Of a stretch of 50,323 nt of DNA, positions 32,655 to 40,757 are shown in pieces; position 1 is the stretch's first letter; each line of letters opens with the position of its first letter. Source of the DNA: Patescibacteria group bacterium (GTDB taxonomy: Bacteria; Patescibacteriota; Patescibacteriia; UBA9570; JAHJKD01); contig JAHJKD010000025.1 in NCBI GenBank assembly GCA_018822435.1, positions 1 through 50,323 on the forward strand, given 5' to 3'. The translations under genes were made by a program, and so were the position numbers. The notes beneath the pieces were generated by a model. That model worked only from the letters and a program-made list of their open reading frames with translations. It searched no databases and had not been told where the DNA came from.

Positions 32655-35021
32655 TTATTTTTCTAGGTCTTTTTTAATTTGGGCGATTAGTTCAGGGGAG
32701 TAGTGTTCAATATATTTTTTAGCCTTGTCTAAATAAAAATGAAACCATTCTGGATTTGTATCTCGGTAAGGAAGAGCCATTTTTTCAAATCTAAGATAAT
32801 ATATTCCTATGTCTTTAGCAGCTTGCATCTTACCTAGCCATCCTTCGGGAGCAGGTTTTCTTTTTTCAAGTTCATTTTCTATTAGTTTAGTCAATTCCGG
32901 CGAATAATGTTCAAAATAACCTGTTTTTCCATCCATCATTTTATACCACTCCGGATTAGTTTGTCTGAATGGGCTGGCAATTCTTTTTATAGTAGTTTCA
33001 GTAGAAGAGAATTTATCGGCAATCCATTTGTTGGTTTTCCATTCATCTGAAATTCGTTTCCTTTTTTCTATTTCGTCTTTAATTGCTTGGATTAATTCAG
33101 GCGAATAATATTCATACCATTCTGTTTTATAATACATTTTAAACCAATCAGGATGATCTTCTCGAAATAAATCGGCAATAGCTTGAGTGTATTCTTGACT
33201 TTTACCAATTTCTTTAGATAATGTTGTGTTTGCAATCCAATCTTCAGGAGGAGCTTCCCTTTTTTTTATTTCTTCTTTTAATAATTCAATTATTTCGGGT
33301 GAAAAATGAAGACGAATAGGGCCTGACTCTAACTTATAAAATTTGAACCAATCTGGATGATCAGATTTAAATTGATTAGCAAATCTAGAAGTTGTAGCAG
33401 GCGCAATGTTTAATTCCTTACCTAAAGCATGAGCTGTTTTCCAATTTGGCGGCGCATGTTCAATAGCAGAAATTTTTTCAGAAAAAATTTTAATAAGTTC
33501 AGGAGAAATATAAGTAGCAGTCCTCCCTGAAGATAATTTAATTTCTTTTATCCCCTCTGAATCTATTTCAAGCTGTTCATTAGATAATTTTTTAATAACT
33601 TTATAATCAACATCTAGAGATTTAGCTAAAGAAGAAACTGTAATCCAATTTTCAGGCGGTGAGTCTTGGTTTAGAAATACTTCTCTTATTTTTTCTGCAA
33701 GTTCTGGGGAATAGTAAGTCCCTAATTTTCTTTTTCCAATCAATGCATATCTATCATAAGTCGACTTGTCGTACCCTTCAATTTTTTTTGCTACATTTTC
33801 TATAGTCTTAGCATTGGTAATATTAAACTCCTTTAATAATTGACTTCTTGAAATCCAATTTTCAGGGATATAGCGACTGTCTTCGATTTTTTTTCTAATT
33901 AAATCACATAATTCAGGAGCCAGATATTCAATTTCTCCTGATCCAGAAAAAGCTATTTCAAACCAATCAGGATAATCTTTTCTGTATTGACTTATAAGAT
34001 AATTAATAATTTTGTTATTTGAACGGAGTTCCTTTCTTAGTTGGGCTGCTGAAAGCCAATTTTTTTTTGGCTCAACCCTTTCTTGAATTTTTGTTGATAT
34101 AATTTCAATTAGTTCTGGTGCAAGATATTCATATGAAGGTCGCCCTCTTTTTTTTGTTGTTATAAACCATTCTGGGTGTTTGTCTCTTTCTTGATTGGCT
34201 AATTTTTTTACAGTATCAAAATCAACACCTAGTTCTTCTTTAATCGCTCCAATTGTTTTCCAATTTTCATCAATTTTCTGAGATGATTCGTCTTCTTGCC
34301 TTTCAGAATCATCAGACTTAAATGGTTGATTTAATAAATCTAATATTCTTTTTTTCCAATCATCTACTTCCCCTCTGAAAATTGTTCTAGTAACAAGTCC
34401 GCTTTTTTCAAATTCCGGTAATTGTTCTTTGGTGAGATTAGAATAATCTTCCCAAGACTCATCCGGCTCTAGATGATGAACAATAAAAGTAGCATTGCCT
34501 TCCTCATTATTTATAAAGACTATTTTATTTAGATCTAACATAATAAAGACTTGATAGCTTTCACCACGCATCATTTCCGGAGTATTTGTTCCAATAACAA
34601 CATCATATTCTGTTTCTAGTTCAGATAATATTTCCATTAAGTATTCAGTTCGTGGTATGAACTTTGGTTTTTCCCAGCCAGCGCCTGTGCCAGTGATAAT
34701 TTCTATCTCATCCGGGGGGATAATTACTTTATCTGTTTGTTCAACATGTTTCGGCAGGTGGATGGTTTCAAGCTTCCCTTGTCTGACTCTTTCTTTTATA
34801 TATCCAGAAATATTAAAACGAAGGCCGGGTTGGCCGCCTTTTTTCTTGGCTTCTGTTTGAACTAAAAATTCTTCCGCCCCAAGAATTTGAGCAATTTGGG
34901 GGAGGTGAACGCCGGGATTGTTTTCTAAAACTTCAAGAATTTCAGCTTGGATTTCTTGTTGAAGTCGCTCTGTATGTTGCTTTTCGAATTTTTCCCCACT
35001 ATTTAGTGTTTTTTCAGGCAT
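32655..35021 (-). CDS. Protein with conserved N-terminal region and eight tandem winged-HTH-like repeats
   Basis: 788 residues, a paralogue of the downstream protein. By eye the N-terminal 240 residues are roughly three quarters identical (for example IITGTGAGWEKPKFIPRTEY and GTNTPEMMRGESYQVF), while the repeats are far more diverged. Eight units of about 66 residues follow, each W-x-T/S-x-x-x-L then a variable second helix, NPEWF/HPDWF, a hairpin, and YSPEL-x-x-x-I. Repeats 3 and 4 are the most degenerate in the HPEWF portion. The pattern, a constant head with fast-changing repeats, is what is seen in recognition proteins. It has a strong promoter and a palindrome just before ATG. Confidence 0.75.
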   Translation of the reverse strand: MPEKTLNSGEKFEKQHTERLQQEIQAEILEVLENNPGVHLPQIAQILGAEEFLVQTEAKKKGGQPGLRFNISGYIKERVRQGKLETIHLPKHVEQTDKVIIPPDEIEIITGTGAGWEKPKFIPRTEYLMEILSELETEYDVVIGTNTPEMMRGESYQVFIMLDLNKIVFINNEEGNATFIVHHLEPDESWEDYSNLTKEQLPEFEKSGLVTRTIFRGEVDDWKKRILDLLNQPFKSDDSERQEDESSQKIDENWKTIGAIKEELGVDFDTVKKLANQERDKHPEWFITTKKRGRPSYEYLAPELIEIISTKIQERVEPKKNWLSAAQLRKELRSNNKIINYLISQYRKDYPDWFEIAFSGSGEIEYLAPELCDLIRKKIEDSRYIPENWISRSQLLKEFNITNAKTIENVAKKIEGYDKSTYDRYALIGKRKLGTYYSPELAEKIREVFLNQDSPPENWITVSSLAKSLDVDYKVIKKLSNEQLEIDSEGIKEIKLSSGRTATYISPELIKIFSEKISAIEHAPPNWKTAHALGKELNIAPATTSRFANQFKSDHPDWFKFYKLESGPIRLHFSPEIIELLKEEIKKREAPPEDWIANTTLSKEIGKSQEYTQAIADLFREDHPDWFKMYYKTEWYEYYSPELIQAIKDEIEKRKRISDEWKTNKWIADKFSSTETTIKRIASPFRQTNPEWYKMMDGKTGYFEHYSPELTKLIENELEKRKPAPEGWLGKMQAAKDIGIYYLRFEKMALPYRDTNPEWFHFYLDKAKKYIEHYSPELIAQIKKDLEK

Positions 35022-35025
35022 ATTT

Positions 35026-35041
35026 TACCTAAAATTAGGTA
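35026..35041 (-). promoter_or_regulatory. Palindrome at the ribosome-binding region of the repeat-protein operon
   Basis: TACCTAA-AA-TTAGGTA lies 4 nt before the ATG at 35021. In RNA it would pair the AGGU purine stretch that could serve as ribosome binding site. It may be a DNA operator, an RNA switch of translation, or both. It resembles the palindrome at 89-101. Confidence 0.5.
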
Positions 35042-35053
35042 TTTTATACTTAT

Positions 35054-35082
35054 ATTCTATCATTTTTTTGGAGTTTTGTCAA
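35054..35082 (-). promoter_or_regulatory. Promoter of the repeat-protein operon
   Basis: On the minus strand TTGACA (35077-35082), a 17-bp spacer and TAGAAT (35054-35059) with a TGA extension, about 40 nt before the start. It is divergent from the folD promoter. Confidence 0.8.
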
Positions 35083-35118
35083 TGTTATTAAGTTGTTATT
35101 AAATATTGTCTATTATCC

Positions 35119-35147
35119 TTGCTATGTAAGTGCGATTTTGGTAAAAT
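35119..35147 (+). promoter_or_regulatory. Promoter of the folD-pur operon
   Basis: TTGCTA (35119-35124), a 17-bp spacer and TAAAAT (35142-35147) with TGG extension, 33 nt before folD. Confidence 0.7.
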
Positions 35148-35179
35148 ATATTGGTTCTATTGATAAAAATTACAAAAAA

Positions 35180-36037
35180 ATGGCTGAAATCGTACAAGGA
35201 AAGAAGATTGCTAAAAGCATTTACAAACGACTGGAAAAAAAGGTCGCTATTTTAAAGAAAAAAGGCATAACACCCAAATTGGGTGTTATTTTAGTGGGAG
35301 ATGATAAGCCTTCGCAGACCTATGTCAGGAAAAAGGGCCAAGCAGCCGAGAAAATTGGTGTTGATTTTGTTTTAAAGCAGTTTCCGGCATCTATTTCTGA
35401 AAAAAAGTTGATAGAAGAGATTAACAAGATGCAAAAACCAGCGCAGAAATTTACTGGACTGATTGTGCAGCTGCCTCTGCCCAAGAAGATGAATGTAGGA
35501 AAAGTTTTAGAAACGATCAATCCAGACATTGATGTAGATTGCCTAACACAGACAAATTTAGGAAAATTAGTAACAGGAAGTTATAAGATCAAACCGCCGA
35601 CACCGGATGGTATGATGGAAATATTGAAAAAGCATAAAGTGCAATTAAAGGGCAAGCGGGTTTGTGTAGTTGGAGCCGGAGCCTTAGTGGGTAAGCCGCT
35701 TGTAAATATGCTAATGAATGAAGAGGCGACTGTATCGGTTTGTAATTATTTCACGCCTTCTTTGAAAGAGTATACGCAAAATGCAGATGTGATTATGACC
35801 GGCGTGGGCGTGCATAAGCTCATCAAGGGAAGCATGGTTAAAAAAGGAGTTGTAGTAGTTGATGCCGGCGTGACTTTTGTGAAAGGAAAAATGTATGGTG
35901 ATGTTGATTTCCCGACTGTTTCTAAAAAAGCAAGCGTAATAACTCCGGTTCCCGGAGGAGTTGGACCACTAACTGTGGCCAAATTAATTGAGAACACAGT
36001 TATTTGTGCTGATAAATTATTAAAAGATAAAAAATAA
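35180..36037 (+). CDS. folD: Methylenetetrahydrofolate dehydrogenase / cyclohydrolase FolD
   Basis: 285 residues from ATG 35180. A longer frame from 35093 adds 29 residues that lie over the promoter and have no family match. The bifunctional enzyme interconverts 5,10-methylene-, methenyl- and 10-formyl-tetrahydrofolate. Catalytic Y48 and K52 (YVRKK), the IVQLPLPKKMN and PPTPDG segments, the Rossmann GAGALVGKP and the C-terminal PGGVGPLT are present. It heads the purine operon and should supply the formyl donor used by PurN and by PurH, which is not in the window. Confidence 0.95.
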   Translation: MAEIVQGKKIAKSIYKRLEKKVAILKKKGITPKLGVILVGDDKPSQTYVRKKGQAAEKIGVDFVLKQFPASISEKKLIEEINKMQKPAQKFTGLIVQLPLPKKMNVGKVLETINPDIDVDCLTQTNLGKLVTGSYKIKPPTPDGMMEILKKHKVQLKGKRVCVVGAGALVGKPLVNMLMNEEATVSVCNYFTPSLKEYTQNADVIMTGVGVHKLIKGSMVKKGVVVVDAGVTFVKGKMYGDVDFPTVSKKASVITPVPGGVGPLTVAKLIENTVICADKLLKDKK

Positions 36038-36041
36038 GAAT

Positions 36042-37355
36042 ATGGCAAAGCGAAAAATAAAAAAATGGCAAACAATGATAATCCTGGGTTCACAATGGGG
36101 TGATGAAGGAAAAGGTAAGATTGCAGATTATTATGGTAATCTGACAGACTATGTAGTCAGATTTCAAGGTGGTAACAATGCGGGCCACACTTTAGTGGTA
36201 GAAGGCGAAGTTTATAAATTACATCTGATTCCTTCTGGAGTTTTGCATGAAGACAAAGTGATTTGTTTAGGCAATGGCATGGTGATTGATCCGGAGATAT
36301 TGTTAACAGAAATCGATAACCTGGAAGCCAAAGGCATGAAACTAAATATGCTTATTTCAGAAAGGGCGCATATCATTTTCCCGTTTCATATATTAATGGA
36401 CGGCATGATCGATGAATATAAAGGTGAGCTAGGTGCCGGCACTACCAGAAGAGGCATCGGCCCTTGTTATGCGGATAAAGCCGAGCGATCTGGCATTAGA
36501 ATGATAGACTTGATGGATAAAAATATTTTTAAAGAAAAGTTTGATAAATTATTTGAACTGAAAAAATTAACTCTGGAAAAATTATACAAAGCGGATATTG
36601 ATCTGAATAAAAAACAAATTTTGAAAAATTATTTGGAATTCGGAGAAAGACTGAAGCCATATGTGGGTGATGTTTCTTTAGCGATTAATGACGCCATGGA
36701 TAAGGGTAAAAAAATTATGTTTGAAGGCGCACAAGGCACAATGCTAGATAATGATTTTGGGGCTTACCCGCATACGACGTCCTCCAACACAACGGCCGGC
36801 GGAGCTTGCGTGGGCGCGGGCGTGTCCCCGACAAAGATCGACAGGATTTTAGGCGTTGTCAAGGCTTATACGTCCCGCGTGGGTGATTCGCCTTTGCCAA
36901 CGGAAATATTCGGAAAGAAAGCGCAATATTTGCAGGATAGGGGCCAGGAATTTGGCACAACGACAGCCCGGCCCAGAAGAATCGGCTGGCTGGATTTTGT
37001 ACAGCTTAGATATGCCCAAAGAATAAATGGCTTCACAGGATTAGCCGTAACTAAAATTGATATTTTAGGAGGCATAAAAAATATTCCGATTTGCACGCAT
37101 TATAAATATGGCAATAAGAAAATGACGGAATTACCTAGCTCCTTGGAGGAGTTAAGAAAATGCAAACCGGTTTATACAAACATGCCTGGCTGGAAAAATT
37201 TAACGGAAGATGATTTTAAAGCCATTATTAAGAAAGGTTATGCGGCTCTTCCTCCGAACATGAAAAAATATTTGAAAAGGATCGAAGATGAAATGGGCGT
37301 ACCCATTGATATGGTTTCCGTGGGTCCGGACAGAAAAATGACAATTGAAATTTAA
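36042..37355 (+). CDS. purA: Adenylosuccinate synthetase
   Basis: 437 residues. It joins IMP and aspartate using GTP, the first step from IMP to AMP. GSQWGDEGKGK (P-loop and catalytic Asp), NNAGHTLVV, the TTRRGIGP loop, EGAQGTMLDNDFGAYPHTTSSN and TTARPRRIGWLD are intact. The first 11 residues (MAKRKIKKWQT) are a basic addition ahead of MIILGSQWG, so ATG 36075 is an alternative start. It begins 4 nt after folD and is followed closely by purL. Confidence 0.95.
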   Translation: MAKRKIKKWQTMIILGSQWGDEGKGKIADYYGNLTDYVVRFQGGNNAGHTLVVEGEVYKLHLIPSGVLHEDKVICLGNGMVIDPEILLTEIDNLEAKGMKLNMLISERAHIIFPFHILMDGMIDEYKGELGAGTTRRGIGPCYADKAERSGIRMIDLMDKNIFKEKFDKLFELKKLTLEKLYKADIDLNKKQILKNYLEFGERLKPYVGDVSLAINDAMDKGKKIMFEGAQGTMLDNDFGAYPHTTSSNTTAGGACVGAGVSPTKIDRILGVVKAYTSRVGDSPLPTEIFGKKAQYLQDRGQEFGTTTARPRRIGWLDFVQLRYAQRINGFTGLAVTKIDILGGIKNIPICTHYKYGNKKMTELPSSLEELRKCKPVYTNMPGWKNLTEDDFKAIIKKGYAALPPNMKKYLKRIEDEMGVPIDMVSVGPDRKMTIEI

Positions 37356-37360
37356 AATAA

Positions 37361-39706
37361 ATGGCTGAACAAACATTTGATTTAACAAAACTTTCGGATA
37401 ATAAGCTCCAAGATCTTCTTGATCAATACAAAATTACCCTGACCCTGGATGAGGCAAAGAAAGTCCAGAAAGAAATTTTAAAAAGACCACCGACCTTATC
37501 TGAGTTAGTCGCTTTTGGCATTGAAGGCTCAGAACACACTTCTTATAAGTCGTCCCGTGAATATTTAAAATTATTGCCGACTAAAGCGCCAAATGTAATT
37601 TTGGGTCCGAAAGAAGATGCCGGCATTATTGAAATTGATGAAATTGACGGAGAAAAATACGGAATAGTAATCGGCCATGAATCTCACAACCATCCTTCCC
37701 AGATCGTGCCTTATGAAGGCGCAGCGACTGGCGTGGGCGGCATCGTTCGCGACATTGCCTGCATGGGCGCGAAGGTGATCGCCTCGGCTGATCCGCTTCG
37801 TTTTGGCGGCATTGAAACGAATAAGGCCAAATGGCTGCACGAAAGAGTGGTGGCGGGAATATCCGGCTATGGAAATCCGCTGGGCGTGGCTAATCTGGCT
37901 GGCGATGTTTATTATAATGAATCTTTCAATAATAACTGCCTCGTGAACGTGGCCGCCTTAGGCGTGATTAAAGAAAGCGACATAATCCATTCGGAAGCTC
38001 CGGAAAATTCTGAAGGATTTGAATATGTATTAGTGGGAAAACCGACAGATAATTCCGGTTTTGGCGGAGCCGCTTTTGCCTCGCTGGAATTAGATGAAGA
38101 TGAAAAAGAACAGAATAAAGGCGCAGTGCAAGAGCCGAACGCCTTTTTAGAAAGACATTTATTAGAATCTACTCTTGATCTGATTAAAACTTTAAAGAAA
38201 AAGAAACTTATTAATAAAGTTGGTTTTAAAGATCTTGGCGCAGGCGGAGTTTTATGCGCCAGTGTGGAGCTGGCTGATGCGGCCGGATATGGAGCGCATA
38301 TTGATTTAGATGAAGTTCATATTTCCATACCTGATCTTGATCCGTTTATTTATTTGAGCTCAGAAACGCAGGAAAGATTTATGTGGGTGGCGGAACCAAA
38401 AGTAGCCAAGATGATCGTGGAACATTACAATAAAAAATGGGCTTTGCCAAAAGTTTCTGAAGGCGCCCAAGCAAGTATTATTGGAAAAGTACAGACTGGT
38501 AATTATCAGGTCTTTTGGGAAGGCGAGAAAATTCTGGATGCCAAAGCTTCGGACGTAACTGAAGGCCTGAAATATAAAAGAAAGATCCAGAAAATGGAAA
38601 AGAAATTAAAAGAACCGAAATTAAAAGAACCGGATGATTACAATGCCACCTTATTAGAACTTCTTAAACATGAGAATATCGCCAACAGAAAATGCGTTTA
38701 TGAGAATTATGACAAGCATGTGCAAGGCCTGACTGTAATTGAATCAGGCATGGCTGATGCGGGCGTGATGGCCCCTCTTCTGGATCTAAAATCAAAAGTG
38801 GGCATAGCTTTGTCTGTGGACGGCAATCCAAAATACGGAAGGATCGATCCTTACTGGCAGGGCGCTAATGCGGTCGTGGAAGCGATGCGTAATGTGGCCG
38901 CTGTGGGAGCCAAGCCTTGGTGCCTGACTGACTGTTTATGTTATGGCAATCCGGAAAAGCCGAATCAGATGTGGCAGTTTGTGGAAGGCGTGAAAGGCGT
39001 GGCTGATGCGGCCTCCAATGTCCACTTAAAAGGATTTGGCGGGGCCCCGACACCGATCGTTTCCGGCAATGTCAGTTTTTATAACCAATCCAAAGAAGGG
39101 GCGATTGATCCTTCGGCGATCATTGCCTGTTTAGGCAAGCTGGATGATTATGAAAAAGCGATCGAGATGAATTTTATTGGCCCGGGCAATTCTGTTTATC
39201 TGATCGGCCCAAGAAAAGACGAACTGGGCGGTTCAACTTATTATGATATCAACCGCGAATTAGGCAAAAATGTTCCCCATCCAGATTTTCCCCAGGTTGA
39301 AAAAGAGATTTTCGCACTAACAGATGCAATTGATAATGAATTTATCTTAACAGCCCATGATATTTCTGATGGCGGCATGGCCGTGACATTAAGTGAAATG
39401 TGCCTGGGCGGCCGGGGTGAAGGCCGAGTTGGCGTAGATATCGATTTAGCCAAAGTTCCAGATGAAAAATTATCAAATGATAAAAAATTATTTTCAGAAA
39501 CCGGCGGATTTGTAATTGAAGTAGCTCCGGGAAATGAGAAGGAAACAATGGAGGTTTTTCAAAAGCATGGTGTAGAAATTTATCGCATTGGTTCCACAAT
39601 TGCCGAAGCAGAATTCAGAATTAAATATGGAGAAGAAGAAGTGATAAATCTAAATGTGGGTGAGATGGCCGATGCCTGGTTAAATGGATTAAGAAATAGA
39701 TTTTAA
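37361..39706 (+). CDS. purL: Phosphoribosylformylglycinamidine synthase, PurL subunit
   Basis: 781 residues, the small-type PurL that works with separate PurQ and PurS. It uses ATP and ammonia to turn FGAR into FGAM. GHESHNHPSQIVPYEGAATGVGGIVRD is the ATP/FGAR site, and the second AIRS-like half has ESGMADAGVMAPLLD and HDISDGGMAVTLSEM. A charged linker at about 405-425 (KMEKKLKEPKLKEPDD) separates the two halves. The partner fused PurQ/PurS gene lies two genes downstream. Confidence 0.95.
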   Translation: MAEQTFDLTKLSDNKLQDLLDQYKITLTLDEAKKVQKEILKRPPTLSELVAFGIEGSEHTSYKSSREYLKLLPTKAPNVILGPKEDAGIIEIDEIDGEKYGIVIGHESHNHPSQIVPYEGAATGVGGIVRDIACMGAKVIASADPLRFGGIETNKAKWLHERVVAGISGYGNPLGVANLAGDVYYNESFNNNCLVNVAALGVIKESDIIHSEAPENSEGFEYVLVGKPTDNSGFGGAAFASLELDEDEKEQNKGAVQEPNAFLERHLLESTLDLIKTLKKKKLINKVGFKDLGAGGVLCASVELADAAGYGAHIDLDEVHISIPDLDPFIYLSSETQERFMWVAEPKVAKMIVEHYNKKWALPKVSEGAQASIIGKVQTGNYQVFWEGEKILDAKASDVTEGLKYKRKIQKMEKKLKEPKLKEPDDYNATLLELLKHENIANRKCVYENYDKHVQGLTVIESGMADAGVMAPLLDLKSKVGIALSVDGNPKYGRIDPYWQGANAVVEAMRNVAAVGAKPWCLTDCLCYGNPEKPNQMWQFVEGVKGVADAASNVHLKGFGGAPTPIVSGNVSFYNQSKEGAIDPSAIIACLGKLDDYEKAIEMNFIGPGNSVYLIGPRKDELGGSTYYDINRELGKNVPHPDFPQVEKEIFALTDAIDNEFILTAHDISDGGMAVTLSEMCLGGRGEGRVGVDIDLAKVPDEKLSNDKKLFSETGGFVIEVAPGNEKETMEVFQKHGVEIYRIGSTIAEAEFRIKYGEEEVINLNVGEMADAWLNGLRNRF

Positions 39707-39716
39707 TATAATAATT

Positions 39717-40754
39717 ATGGGAGCAACATATAAAAAAGCCGGCGTAGATATTGAAGCAGGTGAAAAAGCAGTCAGCAAAATAAAAGACGCTGTTAAAAAG
39801 ACACAAGCCAAGGCAGTCATGGGCGGCATTGGCGGATTTGGCGCGCTTTATGACCTGAATAAAATTAGAGCTGATTATAAAGAACCGGTTTTAGTGCAAA
39901 GCATTGACGGCGTAGGCACGAAAGTGAAGATCGCGCAGATGCTGGACAGGTGGGATACGATCGGCCAGGATATTGTGGCGCATTCTTGTAATGACATTTT
40001 ATGCCAGGGAGCCCAGCCGCTGACTTTTTTAGATTATATTGCGACGGCTAAGCTGGATCCGGATAAGATGGCGGATATTGTCAAAGGCATGGCTAAAGAA
40101 TGTCAGGCTGGCGGCGTATCTTTAGTGGGCGGTGAGACCGCAGAAATGCCTGGCGTTTATAGTGAAGGCGAATGGGACGTAGTCGGTACGATCACAGGCG
40201 TGGTTGAGAAAGAGAATATTATTGACGGCAGTGATATTAAAGAAGGCGATTTAATAATCGGCCTAGGCTCTAATGGACTGCATACCAATGGATATTCTTT
40301 GGCCCGGCATGTTTTATTTGACCAGAAAAAATATTCTATTATAGAAAAAATAGATACTTTAAAAGAAAATTTAGGCGAGACTTTATTAAAACCGCATTTG
40401 AATTATGTGAAGCCAGTGCAGGCGATTCTGGAAAAATGGCCGATCAAAGGCATGGCTCATATCACAGGCGGCGGTTTAGAAGGAAACCTATCCCGAGTAC
40501 TGCCGAAAAATATTGACGTGGAAATAGAAAAAGGAACGTGGGAGGTACTGCCTATTTTCAATCTGATCCAGAAGGACGGAGATGTTCCGGAAGAAGACAT
40601 GTACAAGACATTTAACATGGGCGTGGGCATGGTGCTGGTCGTTTCTCCGGAAGATGAAGGCAATGTAGAAAATGTTTTAAGCCAGTTCAAAGGTTTGAAA
40701 TACAATTGGATCGGAAAAGTTAAGAAAGGTTTTGGAAAAGTAATACTTACATAA
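39717..40754 (+). CDS. purM: Phosphoribosylformylglycinamidine cyclo-ligase
   Basis: 345 residues, AIR synthetase, closing the imidazole ring of FGAM using ATP. Typical elements are the MGATYKKAGVDIEAG start, GFGALYDL, SIDGVGTKVKIA, DIVAHSCNDILCQGAQPLTFLDY, GGETAEMPGVY, GLGSNGLHTNGYSL and HITGGGLEGNLSRVLP. Length and order are normal. It is placed between purL and the PurQ/PurS fusion, the enzymes directly before it in the pathway. Confidence 0.96.
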   Translation: MGATYKKAGVDIEAGEKAVSKIKDAVKKTQAKAVMGGIGGFGALYDLNKIRADYKEPVLVQSIDGVGTKVKIAQMLDRWDTIGQDIVAHSCNDILCQGAQPLTFLDYIATAKLDPDKMADIVKGMAKECQAGGVSLVGGETAEMPGVYSEGEWDVVGTITGVVEKENIIDGSDIKEGDLIIGLGSNGLHTNGYSLARHVLFDQKKYSIIEKIDTLKENLGETLLKPHLNYVKPVQAILEKWPIKGMAHITGGGLEGNLSRVLPKNIDVEIEKGTWEVLPIFNLIQKDGDVPEEDMYKTFNMGVGMVLVVSPEDEGNVENVLSQFKGLKYNWIGKVKKGFGKVILT

Positions 40755-40757
40755 AAT

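Noticed and set aside
35093-35179. Upstream extension of folD
   Set aside because: The 29 extra residues are coded by promoter DNA (TTGCTA, TAAAAT) and match no FolD N-terminus.
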